From Geminicoccaceae bacterium (GTDB taxonomy: Bacteria; Pseudomonadota; Alphaproteobacteria; Geminicoccales; Geminicoccaceae): a DNA stretch of 64,000 nt. Every line of letters begins with the position of its first letter. Position 1 is the first letter of the stretch. The translations under genes were made by a program, and so were the position numbers. The notes under the pieces were generated by a model. It had not been told where the DNA came from, did no database searches, and was given only the letters and a program-made list of their open reading frames with translations. Location: the NCBI GenBank assembly GCA_028285265.1, contig JANQPX010000030.1, forward strand, positions 744,001 through 808,000, read 5' to 3'. Positions 52,908 to 61,349 of the stretch are shown here, piece after piece.

Positions 52908-54128
52908 ATGGAATTACTAGAAACGCGTCGCGAAGCGCCCGAGGCCCTAATGGGGGCCGAACAGGATCGTGTCGTGCGGCGGCAGACCCGTGTGGCTGAG
53001 CTTCAAGAGCAGGTTGCCCGACTTGCCGAAACGATGCGGATCGCGGTGGTGTTTGGTGGCAATAAGCACGTCCCTGGCGCTGTCATCAATCCGACCTTCA
53101 ATCCACGTCATTGGAAAAGCTATGAAGCGGTCGCAGAAGATATTGCGGCTGCCCTTCGTCGTATCGGATTTCGCTATGTCATTACGATTCCCGATGACAT
53201 GAGCTTAGGTCACCAGCTTCGTCGCCATCAAATCCACTTTGCTTGGCTTAATACCGGCGGCGTCCAAGGACTGGGGTCCGTCAGCCATGCGGCGGCGATG
53301 CTTGAAATGTTCGGCATTCCGTATGTCGGTCATAGTCCACTCAGCGCTGCGACCATGGACAATAAACAGGTCATGAAGCGGGATCTGATGATTGCCGGGG
53401 TTCCCACGGCACCGTTTATGGTGTGGCAGCCCAACAGGGGGCCTTTAACTCCGGGGCAAAATCCCCGCCTTGAGAAGGCGTTCGGTGCTTATGACGGGCC
53501 TTTCATCGTTAAGCCAATTTCTGGCCGGGCGTCGCGCTTCGTCGTCGCTGTTGACCACGCCGATGGCTTAGCGGCGACAGCTGAGGGCATATATAACGCA
53601 ACCCAAAATCCGGTTCTTATCGAGAGTTATCTGTCCGGCCGCGAGTTTTGTGTTGCTGTCTGCGGTGAGGTGATTGCGCGTCAGGGGCAGCTTGAACGGC
53701 TTGGGCATCCCTTTGCTTTCGCTGTCATCGAGCGCGTGCTCGATCAGGATGAGCGTGTGTTTACGTCCATGGACCATCGTCCGATCACCACCGACAGAGT
53801 CCGCTGTCTCGACCGTAAGCGCGAGTCGGATCTCTACGATAAGCTGGTAACGATGGCTCGCAGTATCTACGAGGAATTTGAGCTTGAAACACTTATCCGG
53901 CTCGATGTGCGTGCCGACGATAAGGGCGATCTTTATGTCCTTGAGGCCAACCCGAAGCCGGATCTTGCCGCAGCGGCGGAGAATCGAACAAGCATCGTCG
54001 GTGCTGGTCTAAAAAACGAAGGCATGAGCTACGACGATCTCATCCTCTCCCTGATTGCCGATCGTATCGATGTGCTGTTCAGCCAGCGCCGCGCGGTGGT
54101 CAGTCATCTCGATTCTTTGTTGAACTAG
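52908..54128 (+). CDS. D-Ala-D-Ala-ligase-like ATP-grasp enzyme
   Basis: A 406-residue ATP-grasp ligase. Residues 1-45 form a charged predicted coiled coil. The fold then follows Ddl: MRIAVVFGGNKHVPGAVINP, the dimer/substrate region GLGSVSHAAAMLEMFGIPYV, GHSPLSAATMDNKQVMKRDL, the ATP lysine in DGPFIVKPISGRASRF, VLIESYLSGREFCVAVCGE and the metal-binding LIRLDVRADDKGDLYVLEAN. Canonical Ddl substrate-site signatures are altered and no other peptidoglycan gene is near, so true D-Ala ligase activity is unlikely. Family knowledge allows a dipeptide or amino-acid ligase. It heads a plus-strand cluster with the sensor-MFS and binding-protein genes. Confidence 0.85.
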   Translation: MELLETRREAPEALMGAEQDRVVRRQTRVAELQEQVARLAETMRIAVVFGGNKHVPGAVINPTFNPRHWKSYEAVAEDIAAALRRIGFRYVITIPDDMSLGHQLRRHQIHFAWLNTGGVQGLGSVSHAAAMLEMFGIPYVGHSPLSAATMDNKQVMKRDLMIAGVPTAPFMVWQPNRGPLTPGQNPRLEKAFGAYDGPFIVKPISGRASRFVVAVDHADGLAATAEGIYNATQNPVLIESYLSGREFCVAVCGEVIARQGQLERLGHPFAFAVIERVLDQDERVFTSMDHRPITTDRVRCLDRKRESDLYDKLVTMARSIYEEFELETLIRLDVRADDKGDLYVLEANPKPDLAAAAENRTSIVGAGLKNEGMSYDDLILSLIADRIDVLFSQRRAVVSHLDSLLN

Positions 54129-54163
54129 CCATGGTCTTGTCTTTCGCATGTTGACGACACGAC

Positions 54164-57100
54164 ATGGTTGAGGGCGGCTCGCTTCGTCGGCGATTGATCG
54201 ACGGCGTCACCATGACGCTCGTCGCCGGCCTTTCCTTTGTTCTTCTGATTTATGTCGGGTTCGGCGAGGCTAATCGAAGCTACGAGCAGTTTTACGTCGG
54301 CAAGCTGACGGCGCAAGCTAAGGTCTTGGTCAACGCAATTGAGGGGTTTTTGAAGCGTGACCTGCCGTTAGATCAATATGTTGGCTTTCGCCCGCGAGCG
54401 GAACGACTCTTAAACTCTGATAGAACTGTGGCAACGATCGCTGTCTTCGACAGCAATAACCGTTTGGTTTTCACCAGCGGTGATTCAGCAATCGGTCTCT
54501 TGCCTGAGTCTCAGGCGAATGATGCCATGGTCCAGGAGGAGTTGAGCGTCCGTAGCGACAGCGCCATCCTCCAAGTCGTTCTGCCGCTTAAAAACAACCG
54601 CGAGATCGTAGGCAGCATCGCGATTGCTATGCCACATGATCTGATCTCCCAGCAGGTAGAAGAGCGGTTCCTTACCTTGATTCCCATCGGATTGGGACTG
54701 TCCATCGCATTTGGGTTCTTTGTGAGTGGTGCAAGTGGTTGGCTTGTGCGCCAGCGATGGCCGGTTCTTCAGATGGCCTATGCCGGGCTCTTTCTCCTCG
54801 TTGCCGCTTTGGTCATTGGCAATCTTGTGTCGCTATATGCCAAAGGCACGCAGATCAAGACCAAGGCTCTCGCCGATTCGCTCGGCCAACGGATGACCGA
54901 AGTGGTCGGATTCAATCTGGATATCGAACAGATCCCTGGCCTGGACCGAGCTTTTTCGGAATATCGACGGCTCAACCCGGACATTGCTGCCGCAGCGTTA
55001 GTCATCGACGACACGATACTCATCCACACCGATTCGTTCATGGTTGGTCGGTCATGGGAAAGTGATCGCGGCGTCTATGAATATTTGGTCAATATCAGCC
55101 CGAGCGGCAGTGAGCGCCGAGTCAATATCGCGGTTACTCTTCCGCAGGAAATCGTCTATCGACAGACACTGCGCAGTGTTAAGAATTTCGCTGCATTGTT
55201 TATTGCGTCGGCCTTTCTGGCCAGTCTCTTTCTTCAATTGGCTGGATCGGTCAACCAACGGGATGGACCCAAGCGTAAACGACCAGATGACGTCGAGGCA
55301 GCCGATACAACTGCCGTCGATGACGAGCAATGCTTGAAACTGGTGAAGCCAGTGTTCTACGTCACGATGTGCGTAGAGCATTTGTCGTATGCGTTTCTTG
55401 CCAGCTATATCGCTGAACTTATTGGTGCGTCCGGCCTCTCCGGCGGTCTGACATCGGCGATATTTGCCGTCTATTATCTCGGGTTTGCGCTAACCCTGGT
55501 GCCAGCCGGGCATCTTGCGCAACAATTTAGCCCGAAGCCTTTGATGGTCTGCGGGCTTTTCCTTTCTGCCGGTTCCTTCCTACTCTTGATGGCGGGCGAT
55601 ATCGGGCTCCTCATCGTTGCGCGCGCCGCGGCCGGCATCGGTCAGGCGATGCTCTTTATCGGTGTTCAATCGTTTATCCTCAGCGTTGCTGCTCCGGAGC
55701 GAAAGACGCAAGGCGCCGCCATCATTGTCTATGGTTTTCAGGGCGGCATGATTTCCGGCATGGCGATTGGCTCATTGCTCGTTGGTTATATCGGAGCAGA
55801 AGGAGTCTTTGCCGTCGGCGCGGTCACAACCTCGCTAACGCTGGTCTATGCTGCCTTTCTCGTGCCGACCATCGCTAAGGCGTCGCCTGTCGAACCGGTG
55901 GGTTTTGTTGGTAGCGTCAAGACCCTCGGCCGGAATGTGGCCATGGCTGCAGGGAATTGGCAGCTTTTGCAGGCAATCGCGTTGATCGGCATTCCTGCGA
56001 AAGCGGTCCTGACGGGCATTGTCGTTTTTGCCATTCCGCTCCTTATGAGCCAAGAAGGTTATCGCCAAGAGGATATCGGGCAAATCCTGATGCTGTATGC
56101 CGCGGCGGTGGTCGTCGCGAATGAAATGATCTCCCGCTGGGTCGATCGTACCGGAAAGTCGCAGCAGGTTCTCCTTTTTGGCGCGCTGCTAAGTGGCTTT
56201 GGACTTTGGCTGATCGGGTATCTGGGGCTCGGCTGGCTCGAGCATGTTCCCTACGGCGGGTCCGTCGAGGTGATCAGCATCATCATCGGCGTGATTGTCC
56301 TTGGCCTCGCTCATGGTCTGATCAATGCTCCAATCGTAAGTCACGTTGCCGGTCTGCCGGTCGGTGAGCAAATTGGTGTGGGTGCGCTGACGGCTACCTA
56401 TCGGTTCTTGGAACGCATTGGCCATGTCGCAGGACCGTTGCTGGTGGGGCAGATGTTCCTGCTGATTGGCGAGGACGCCATGGTTCTTGCCTGGTCCGGC
56501 GGCGCTATCGCAGTCTTCGGGCTCATCTATTTCTTATTTGGCCGGGGCACAGCGACCAAGCCCAAGCCCAAGCGACAAAAGCCGGTTGCCGTGACGTATC
56601 GCGATCACATCGACGACTTCATCGGCCTTCAACTTGATCGTCAGCATCAGGCGATCATGTTGACGCTTTCATCCGCCAATCCGTCGGTTGATGCCGATCC
56701 AGCCCAGGCTGTCTTACTTCAACATATGTTCGCCAAGGGCTCGGACGTCGGTAGGGCTGAGCTAGCCGCCTATCATGCCATCACGTCGGATGCCTTGGAT
56801 GTATCGGCGGTCATTGCCAACCGCCGTCGCGCGTTGCGCTTCAAGAACTTTCTTGATGATGTCCATGGCGAGGTGCCGACTGAGCAGCCCCTGCTTGCAA
56901 TCGTTTATTCGCCGAGGCTCGATCCCAGCCGCTCAGATCTCGCAAGTTGGCTCAGCCGCCGACCCGGCAGCCGATTGGTGATCATGAAGGATATCGACGC
57001 TTGGTTGGACCAGATGAGGGGTTGGCTCGCTCTGCTCAATTTGGACGCGAGCCTAGGTGATCAGCGCCAAGGTGCAGAAGCGCTGATGGCCGAGCTGAAA

Positions 57101-57232
57101 GCCCATTTGGACCAGGGTGGTGGGGAGCTCGCGTGGATTGGAAAGATCAGGCTAGGCGATACTGATAGGCTTCAGGAATCCAGGGAAGTCGAGCCTGCCG
57201 CTAAGCCTAACCTTCGAGCCGTCGGCGAATGA
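54164..57232 (+). CDS. CACHE-like sensor fused to MFS transporter
   Basis: A 1022-residue polytopic protein of uncommon architecture. Transmembrane helix 1 (residues 15-33) is followed by a periplasmic CACHE-like module (35-168; VATIAVFDSNNRLVFTSG). Two helices (about 171-190 and 203-225) lead to a second CACHE-like module (227-340; AAAALVIDDTILIHTDSFM) and helix 4 (341-361). An MFS domain covers about 390-795, with a 12-helix pattern and FAVYYLGFALTLVPAGHLAQ, ARAAAGIGQAMLFIGVQSFI and a second half with WVDRTGKS. Residues 800-1022 are a soluble cytoplasmic domain I cannot place. It starts with ATG 54164, 36 bases after the ATP-grasp gene. A regulated exporter, or a transporter-like sensor, is inferred. 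Confidence 0.8.
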   Translation: MVEGGSLRRRLIDGVTMTLVAGLSFVLLIYVGFGEANRSYEQFYVGKLTAQAKVLVNAIEGFLKRDLPLDQYVGFRPRAERLLNSDRTVATIAVFDSNNRLVFTSGDSAIGLLPESQANDAMVQEELSVRSDSAILQVVLPLKNNREIVGSIAIAMPHDLISQQVEERFLTLIPIGLGLSIAFGFFVSGASGWLVRQRWPVLQMAYAGLFLLVAALVIGNLVSLYAKGTQIKTKALADSLGQRMTEVVGFNLDIEQIPGLDRAFSEYRRLNPDIAAAALVIDDTILIHTDSFMVGRSWESDRGVYEYLVNISPSGSERRVNIAVTLPQEIVYRQTLRSVKNFAALFIASAFLASLFLQLAGSVNQRDGPKRKRPDDVEAADTTAVDDEQCLKLVKPVFYVTMCVEHLSYAFLASYIAELIGASGLSGGLTSAIFAVYYLGFALTLVPAGHLAQQFSPKPLMVCGLFLSAGSFLLLMAGDIGLLIVARAAAGIGQAMLFIGVQSFILSVAAPERKTQGAAIIVYGFQGGMISGMAIGSLLVGYIGAEGVFAVGAVTTSLTLVYAAFLVPTIAKASPVEPVGFVGSVKTLGRNVAMAAGNWQLLQAIALIGIPAKAVLTGIVVFAIPLLMSQEGYRQEDIGQILMLYAAAVVVANEMISRWVDRTGKSQQVLLFGALLSGFGLWLIGYLGLGWLEHVPYGGSVEVISIIIGVIVLGLAHGLINAPIVSHVAGLPVGEQIGVGALTATYRFLERIGHVAGPLLVGQMFLLIGEDAMVLAWSGGAIAVFGLIYFLFGRGTATKPKPKRQKPVAVTYRDHIDDFIGLQLDRQHQAIMLTLSSANPSVDADPAQAVLLQHMFAKGSDVGRAELAAYHAITSDALDVSAVIANRRRALRFKNFLDDVHGEVPTEQPLLAIVYSPRLDPSRSDLASWLSRRPGSRLVIMKDIDAWLDQMRGWLALLNLDASLGDQRQGAEALMAELKAHLDQGGGELAWIGKIRLGDTDRLQESREVEPAAKPNLRAVGE

Positions 57233-57281
57233 AGCCGGCTGTGATCAATGGCGTTTATCATCGCAAAGGAGATGTTTGCCT

Positions 57282-58502
57282 ATGAACCGACTTACCCATC
57301 GAGGTTCAGGGATGTTGGGCCGACTAGCCTGCGGGGCTGTTCTGGTCGCTGCCCTGATCGCGTCATCTGCTAGCCGTACCGAAGCCGTCCCAGCCTATGA
57401 CGGTTGGTTCCGTCATAGCGAGAATATTACTGGCGCTTGGACCTTTTCCGAAGTAGCGGGTGATCCCGATCAAGTGAAGATCAAGAGCACGGTATCCGGG
57501 CCTGGAGATCCGAAGCAGGTCTTGGTTCTCTATCCAAAGCGTTCTTCCGCTTATGATATTGCAATCAGTAAGATTCTCGACGTGTTCGCTAGCAAGAATA
57601 CGCCGTTAGCGTTTCACGTCATCAATTTCAGGAACAATGATGGGCGAGGTGCTGCCGTCCTCGATCTTGTGGAAGAGAACAACTACGATTTGATCTTCTC
57701 CATGGGCTCCCAGTCTACGGCTTGGCTCTATCAGTATTACCGTGATGGCGATACGCCGGTCGTCACGGTTTGTTCGAAGGATCCCGTCAAACTTGGCCAT
57801 ATCAACGACTACGAGAACGGCTCAGGAACCAACTTTGCCTTTACGTCTCTGAACATGCCAACCGAAGTTCAGCTCGCTTATCTCATGGACTTTATGCCGG
57901 GCGTAAAGAACCTTGGCATTCTTGTGGCGCGCAACAATATTAGTGCCGTCCGCACGCAGGCAAAGCCGATGCAAGAAGCCGTCGAAGCGTTAGGCGTGAA
58001 CACGGTCTATCTGGCGGTCCAGGATCCTGCGAAAGCCAAGGAGGAATTGCCGGGACTCATCGAGGATGCTCTTGCCGAAATGCGCAAGACCGACCCTTCA
58101 CTCGATAACTCCATGTTTTGGATCACGGGATCGACCAGCGTGTTTCGAGAAATCAGCACGATCAATCGCCATGCCGGTCCTGTGCCCGTGCTAAGTGCCG
58201 TTCCAGAGGTGGTCCAAGCCGGTGATGAGAGTGCGGTCGTTTCGATCGGCATCAGCTTTGAAAGTAACGGTTACCTTGCCGCAGTCTACGGCTATGACGT
58301 GATCATGGGGCATGCCAAGGCAGGTGATCTCAAAGTTGGTATCGTTTCACCTCCAGACATCGCGATTAATTTCCGCCGCGCACGCGCGATCGGCGTTGAG
58401 GTGCCTTTCAGCTTCTTCGAGAGCGCCAACTATGTCTACGATTACGAGGGCAAGGCCGTCCGTCTGCGAGGCCGCGATCTCTCCCGAAACGCTGGAAGCT
58501 GA
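57282..58502 (+). CDS. ABC-type solute-binding protein (ABC_sub_bind), no ABC transporter
   Basis: A 406-residue exported protein. The signal peptide is LGRLACGAVLVAALIASSAS, ending near TEA. The mature protein has a periplasmic-binding fold of the ABC_sub_bind type: QVLVLYPKRSSAYDIAISKI, DLIFSMGSQSTAWLYQYY, VVTVCSKDPVKLGH, VKNLGILVARNNISAVRTQA and ISFESNGYLAAVYGYDVIMG. Members of this family are often found beside signalling proteins instead of ABC permeases. ATG 57282 follows AAGGAG (57266-57271) by ten bases; a TTG at 57276 is also possible. It closes the three-gene cluster. Confidence 0.85.
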   Translation: MNRLTHRGSGMLGRLACGAVLVAALIASSASRTEAVPAYDGWFRHSENITGAWTFSEVAGDPDQVKIKSTVSGPGDPKQVLVLYPKRSSAYDIAISKILDVFASKNTPLAFHVINFRNNDGRGAAVLDLVEENNYDLIFSMGSQSTAWLYQYYRDGDTPVVTVCSKDPVKLGHINDYENGSGTNFAFTSLNMPTEVQLAYLMDFMPGVKNLGILVARNNISAVRTQAKPMQEAVEALGVNTVYLAVQDPAKAKEELPGLIEDALAEMRKTDPSLDNSMFWITGSTSVFREISTINRHAGPVPVLSAVPEVVQAGDESAVVSIGISFESNGYLAAVYGYDVIMGHAKAGDLKVGIVSPPDIAINFRRARAIGVEVPFSFFESANYVYDYEGKAVRLRGRDLSRNAGS

Positions 58503-59039
58503 GCGCATGCTTGTCGTCAGCTGACCTGGGCTTCGTGAAAGTGGCCGGACGTTAAAAGCGCTTTACTGCGAAGTCGTTGAATTTGGACAGCGGTGTCATC
58601 TTCATGAGAAGGCGCCGCTGTTCTTGCTTGATGTCAGGATGAACGATGAACGCGCAGCCGCCGGTGCTCCGTCAAAGATAGGAGTATGCCCTTAGGAAGT
58701 GCGGGCTTCGGCCATCATTGCCTTGTTGCTGCGTAGACTCCGATACTCTTCGATCGATCTAACCGTTAAGATGAAGTCAGCTCCCTATTGGGCATAGAGC
58801 CAACAACTCTCGGTGCTGACACAATGGGGCGGGAGCGGCATTGCCAGTTCGCAGGCAAGGACGCCATGCATGATGCTCAATAAGCTCGAGACGAAACGTC
58901 GCCTGCATGCCAATATCGTTCACTGGAATAACTGAAGCGAGTCGGCATGGCGCTATCGCTAGCGCCACGGATGACGTCATGCTGATCATCGACCATTGCA
59001 TTAGTCACTGCGTTGGTCGCCAGCAGGGGGAGGCGGAGT
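58503..59039 (+). other. Intergenic region, no gene seen
   Basis: 537 bases between the binding-protein gene and the acyl-CoA dehydrogenase gene. Frames are short and lack family features. It separates two unrelated plus-strand operons and should hold the promoter of the second, but I cannot point to one. Confidence 0.45.
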
Positions 59040-60209
59040 ATGACCAGGCATCTCCGAAATGATTGGTCCGTGGATGACGAGGACGCGATCCTTGAAACCA
59101 TCGATAAGTGGGTTGAAGCGGAGGTCCGCCCGATCGCGCGCGAATATGATCAAGCTGATGAATACCCCCATGACCTCGTTGAGCAGATGAAGGAGTTGGG
59201 GCTCTTCGGTGCTACCATTTCGCCAGCTTATGGCGGGCTGGGCCTTCCAACATCGACCTACGCGAAGATCGTGACTAAAGTCACAGCTGTCTGGATGGTG
59301 CCATCAGGCATTTTCAACTCGCATCTGATTATGGCGTCCGCCATCGAGCGCTGCGGCACCGAAGATCAAAAGGCTGCCTGGCTGCCAGAGATGGCACGTG
59401 GTGATCTTCGAGGTGGGATTGCCCTGACCGAACCTAATGCTGGCACCGATCTACAAGCGATAAAGACGCGGGCTGAAAAGGACGGCGATAATTACATCCT
59501 CAATGGGTCCAAAATGTGGATCACCAACTCGCTTTATGGTGATTGCCTGTTGGTGCTTGCCAAAACGGATATCGACGCAACGCCGCGACACAAGGGCATG
59601 AGTGCATTTCTCTGTAAGCGCGGAGAGGGCTATGACGTTGCGCAAAAACTGAAAAAGCTAGGCTATCGATCGATCGACACGTGTGAGCTGGTTTTGGACA
59701 ACAAACGTGTTCCCGCGGCCGCCCTTCTCGGCGGGGAGGAGGGGCGCGGCTTGCAGCAGGTCTTGGGCGGCCTTGAGCTTGGTCGGATCAATGTTGCAGC
59801 CCGTGGTGCAGGCATTGCTGAAGGAGCCCTTCAAATGGCAACTCGCTATGCGCAGACTCGCCAAACATTTGGAAAGATGATTGCTGAACATCAAGCAATC
59901 CAGCTCAAAATCGGTGAGATGGCATCGCGTGTCGCGGCAGCCAAGCTCCTGGTCGATGACGCTGCAAGGCGCTTCGATTCCGGGGAACGTTGCGACATGG
60001 AGGCTGGTATGGCCAAATATTTTGCGACTGAAACGGGTGTCTATTGCGCTGAGGAGGCCATGCGGATTTTCGGCGGCTATAGCTATGCGCCCGAATATGA
60101 GATCGAGCGATTTTATCGCGACGCCATGTTGATGTGCATCGGGGAGGGCACCAATGAACTCCAACGTATCATCGTCGCAAAGCAGTATGTTGAGCGTAAC
60201 CCAGCCTGA
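59040..60209 (+). CDS. Acyl-CoA dehydrogenase
   Basis: A 389-residue FAD enzyme that oxidises acyl-CoA to enoyl-CoA. It has the N-terminal helical domain (GLFGATISPAYGGLGLPTST), the FAD/substrate strands (IALTEPNAGTDLQAIKTRAE, YILNGSKMWITNSLYGD) and the C-terminal helical domain with QTRQTFGKMIAEHQAIQLKI and FGGYSYAPEYEIERFYRDA, followed by IGEGTNELQRIIVAKQYV with the catalytic-type Glu. The substrate cannot be told. ATG 59040 follows a GGAGGCGGAG ribosome site. It is first of four linked plus-strand genes for CoA-ester metabolism. Confidence 0.93.
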   Translation: MTRHLRNDWSVDDEDAILETIDKWVEAEVRPIAREYDQADEYPHDLVEQMKELGLFGATISPAYGGLGLPTSTYAKIVTKVTAVWMVPSGIFNSHLIMASAIERCGTEDQKAAWLPEMARGDLRGGIALTEPNAGTDLQAIKTRAEKDGDNYILNGSKMWITNSLYGDCLLVLAKTDIDATPRHKGMSAFLCKRGEGYDVAQKLKKLGYRSIDTCELVLDNKRVPAAALLGGEEGRGLQQVLGGLELGRINVAARGAGIAEGALQMATRYAQTRQTFGKMIAEHQAIQLKIGEMASRVAAAKLLVDDAARRFDSGERCDMEAGMAKYFATETGVYCAEEAMRIFGGYSYAPEYEIERFYRDAMLMCIGEGTNELQRIIVAKQYVERNPA

Positions 60210-60245
60210 TCGCCATCACTAAGCAACCCTGCAACGAGGTGGTCG

Positions 60246-61349
60246 ATGAAGCTTGAAGGCATCAAAGTTGTCGATCTTTCGCAGTTTCTGCCAGGACCGC
60301 AGATGACCGCAATGATGGCTGATCATGGAGCCGACGTGTTGAAGGTCGAGCCACCGGCCGGGGACCCCTCCAGGCAAATGGCGCCGTTCGAGGCCGGTCA
60401 GTCCGTGTGGTTTCGAACGACCAATCGAGGCAAGCGCTCCGTCACCCTTGATCTGAAATCCGACGTGGGCCTGTCCACGCTCTACGACCTTGTGAAAGAC
60501 GCGGACGTTTTTGTGGAAGCGTTTAGGCCGGGCGTGGCGAAACGATTGGGGGTCGACTATCCGACCCTTTCGGGTCTGAACCCGCGCCTGGTCTATTGTT
60601 CAATCTCGGCCTTTGGACAAGACGGACCACTTGCTGATCACCCCGCTCACGATATGGCAGTCGAAGCGCTGTTGGGGTTTATGAGTGTCAATGATGACCG
60701 CGAGGGCGTGCCGGTTGTCCCTGCTGTTCCCGCGGCCGATATGGCCGCGTCGCTCACCGCCCTCTCCGGCGTGCTTATGGCACTGATCGGTCGCGATAAA
60801 ACGGGGCGTGGAGATTATCTTGATATCGCAATGTTCGACAGTCTGGCACCGTGGTCTGGTCATATCGCAGGGCCGGCTTTTGCTGAAGGGCGTTCGGTAC
60901 GTTCGAGCGAACAGCGTTCGCTTGGAGGCGCTGCCTTCTACCAGGTCTATGAAACTGCAGATGACCGTTATCTCGTGCTCGCCGGCCGCGAGGAGAAGTT
61001 TGTTCGCAATCTACTCAATGCACTGAGCCGCCCTGATCTCATCGAGGCTAGTATCAGCGATGCGGGCGCGCCGCAACACCCGGTCATTCAGGCGCTGAGC
61101 GAGATATTTCGCACGCGAACACTCGCGGACTGGATCCAGTGGTTTAACGACAAAAATGTCTGCTTTGCGCCGGTCCTCGACTTCGTTGAAGCTTTTGAGA
61201 GTGAGCAGATGATCGCCCGTGGTATGATGTTGATCGGTCCCGACGGTCAGCATCTTATTGGTAGTTCGATCAAGTTTCTGCATGAGCCAGGGGCCGTCTC
61301 GTTCGAAGCTCCGATCCTTCGCTCAAACGATACGAACGACGCCTCATGA
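60246..61349 (+). CDS. Family III CoA-transferase (CaiB/BaiF)
   Basis: A 367-residue enzyme that moves CoA between carboxylic acids via an aspartyl intermediate. Family features are VVDLSQFLPGPQMTAMMADH, ADVLKVEPPAGDPSR, NRGKRSVTLDLKSDVGL, FVEAFRPGVAKRLGVDYPTL, CSISAFGQDGPLADHPAHD and the catalytic Asp in GDYLDIAMFDSLAPW. It lies 36 bases after the dehydrogenase gene and overlaps the ligase gene by four bases, so the three act together. Confidence 0.94.
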   Translation: MKLEGIKVVDLSQFLPGPQMTAMMADHGADVLKVEPPAGDPSRQMAPFEAGQSVWFRTTNRGKRSVTLDLKSDVGLSTLYDLVKDADVFVEAFRPGVAKRLGVDYPTLSGLNPRLVYCSISAFGQDGPLADHPAHDMAVEALLGFMSVNDDREGVPVVPAVPAADMAASLTALSGVLMALIGRDKTGRGDYLDIAMFDSLAPWSGHIAGPAFAEGRSVRSSEQRSLGGAAFYQVYETADDRYLVLAGREEKFVRNLLNALSRPDLIEASISDAGAPQHPVIQALSEIFRTRTLADWIQWFNDKNVCFAPVLDFVEAFESEQMIARGMMLIGPDGQHLIGSSIKFLHEPGAVSFEAPILRSNDTNDAS

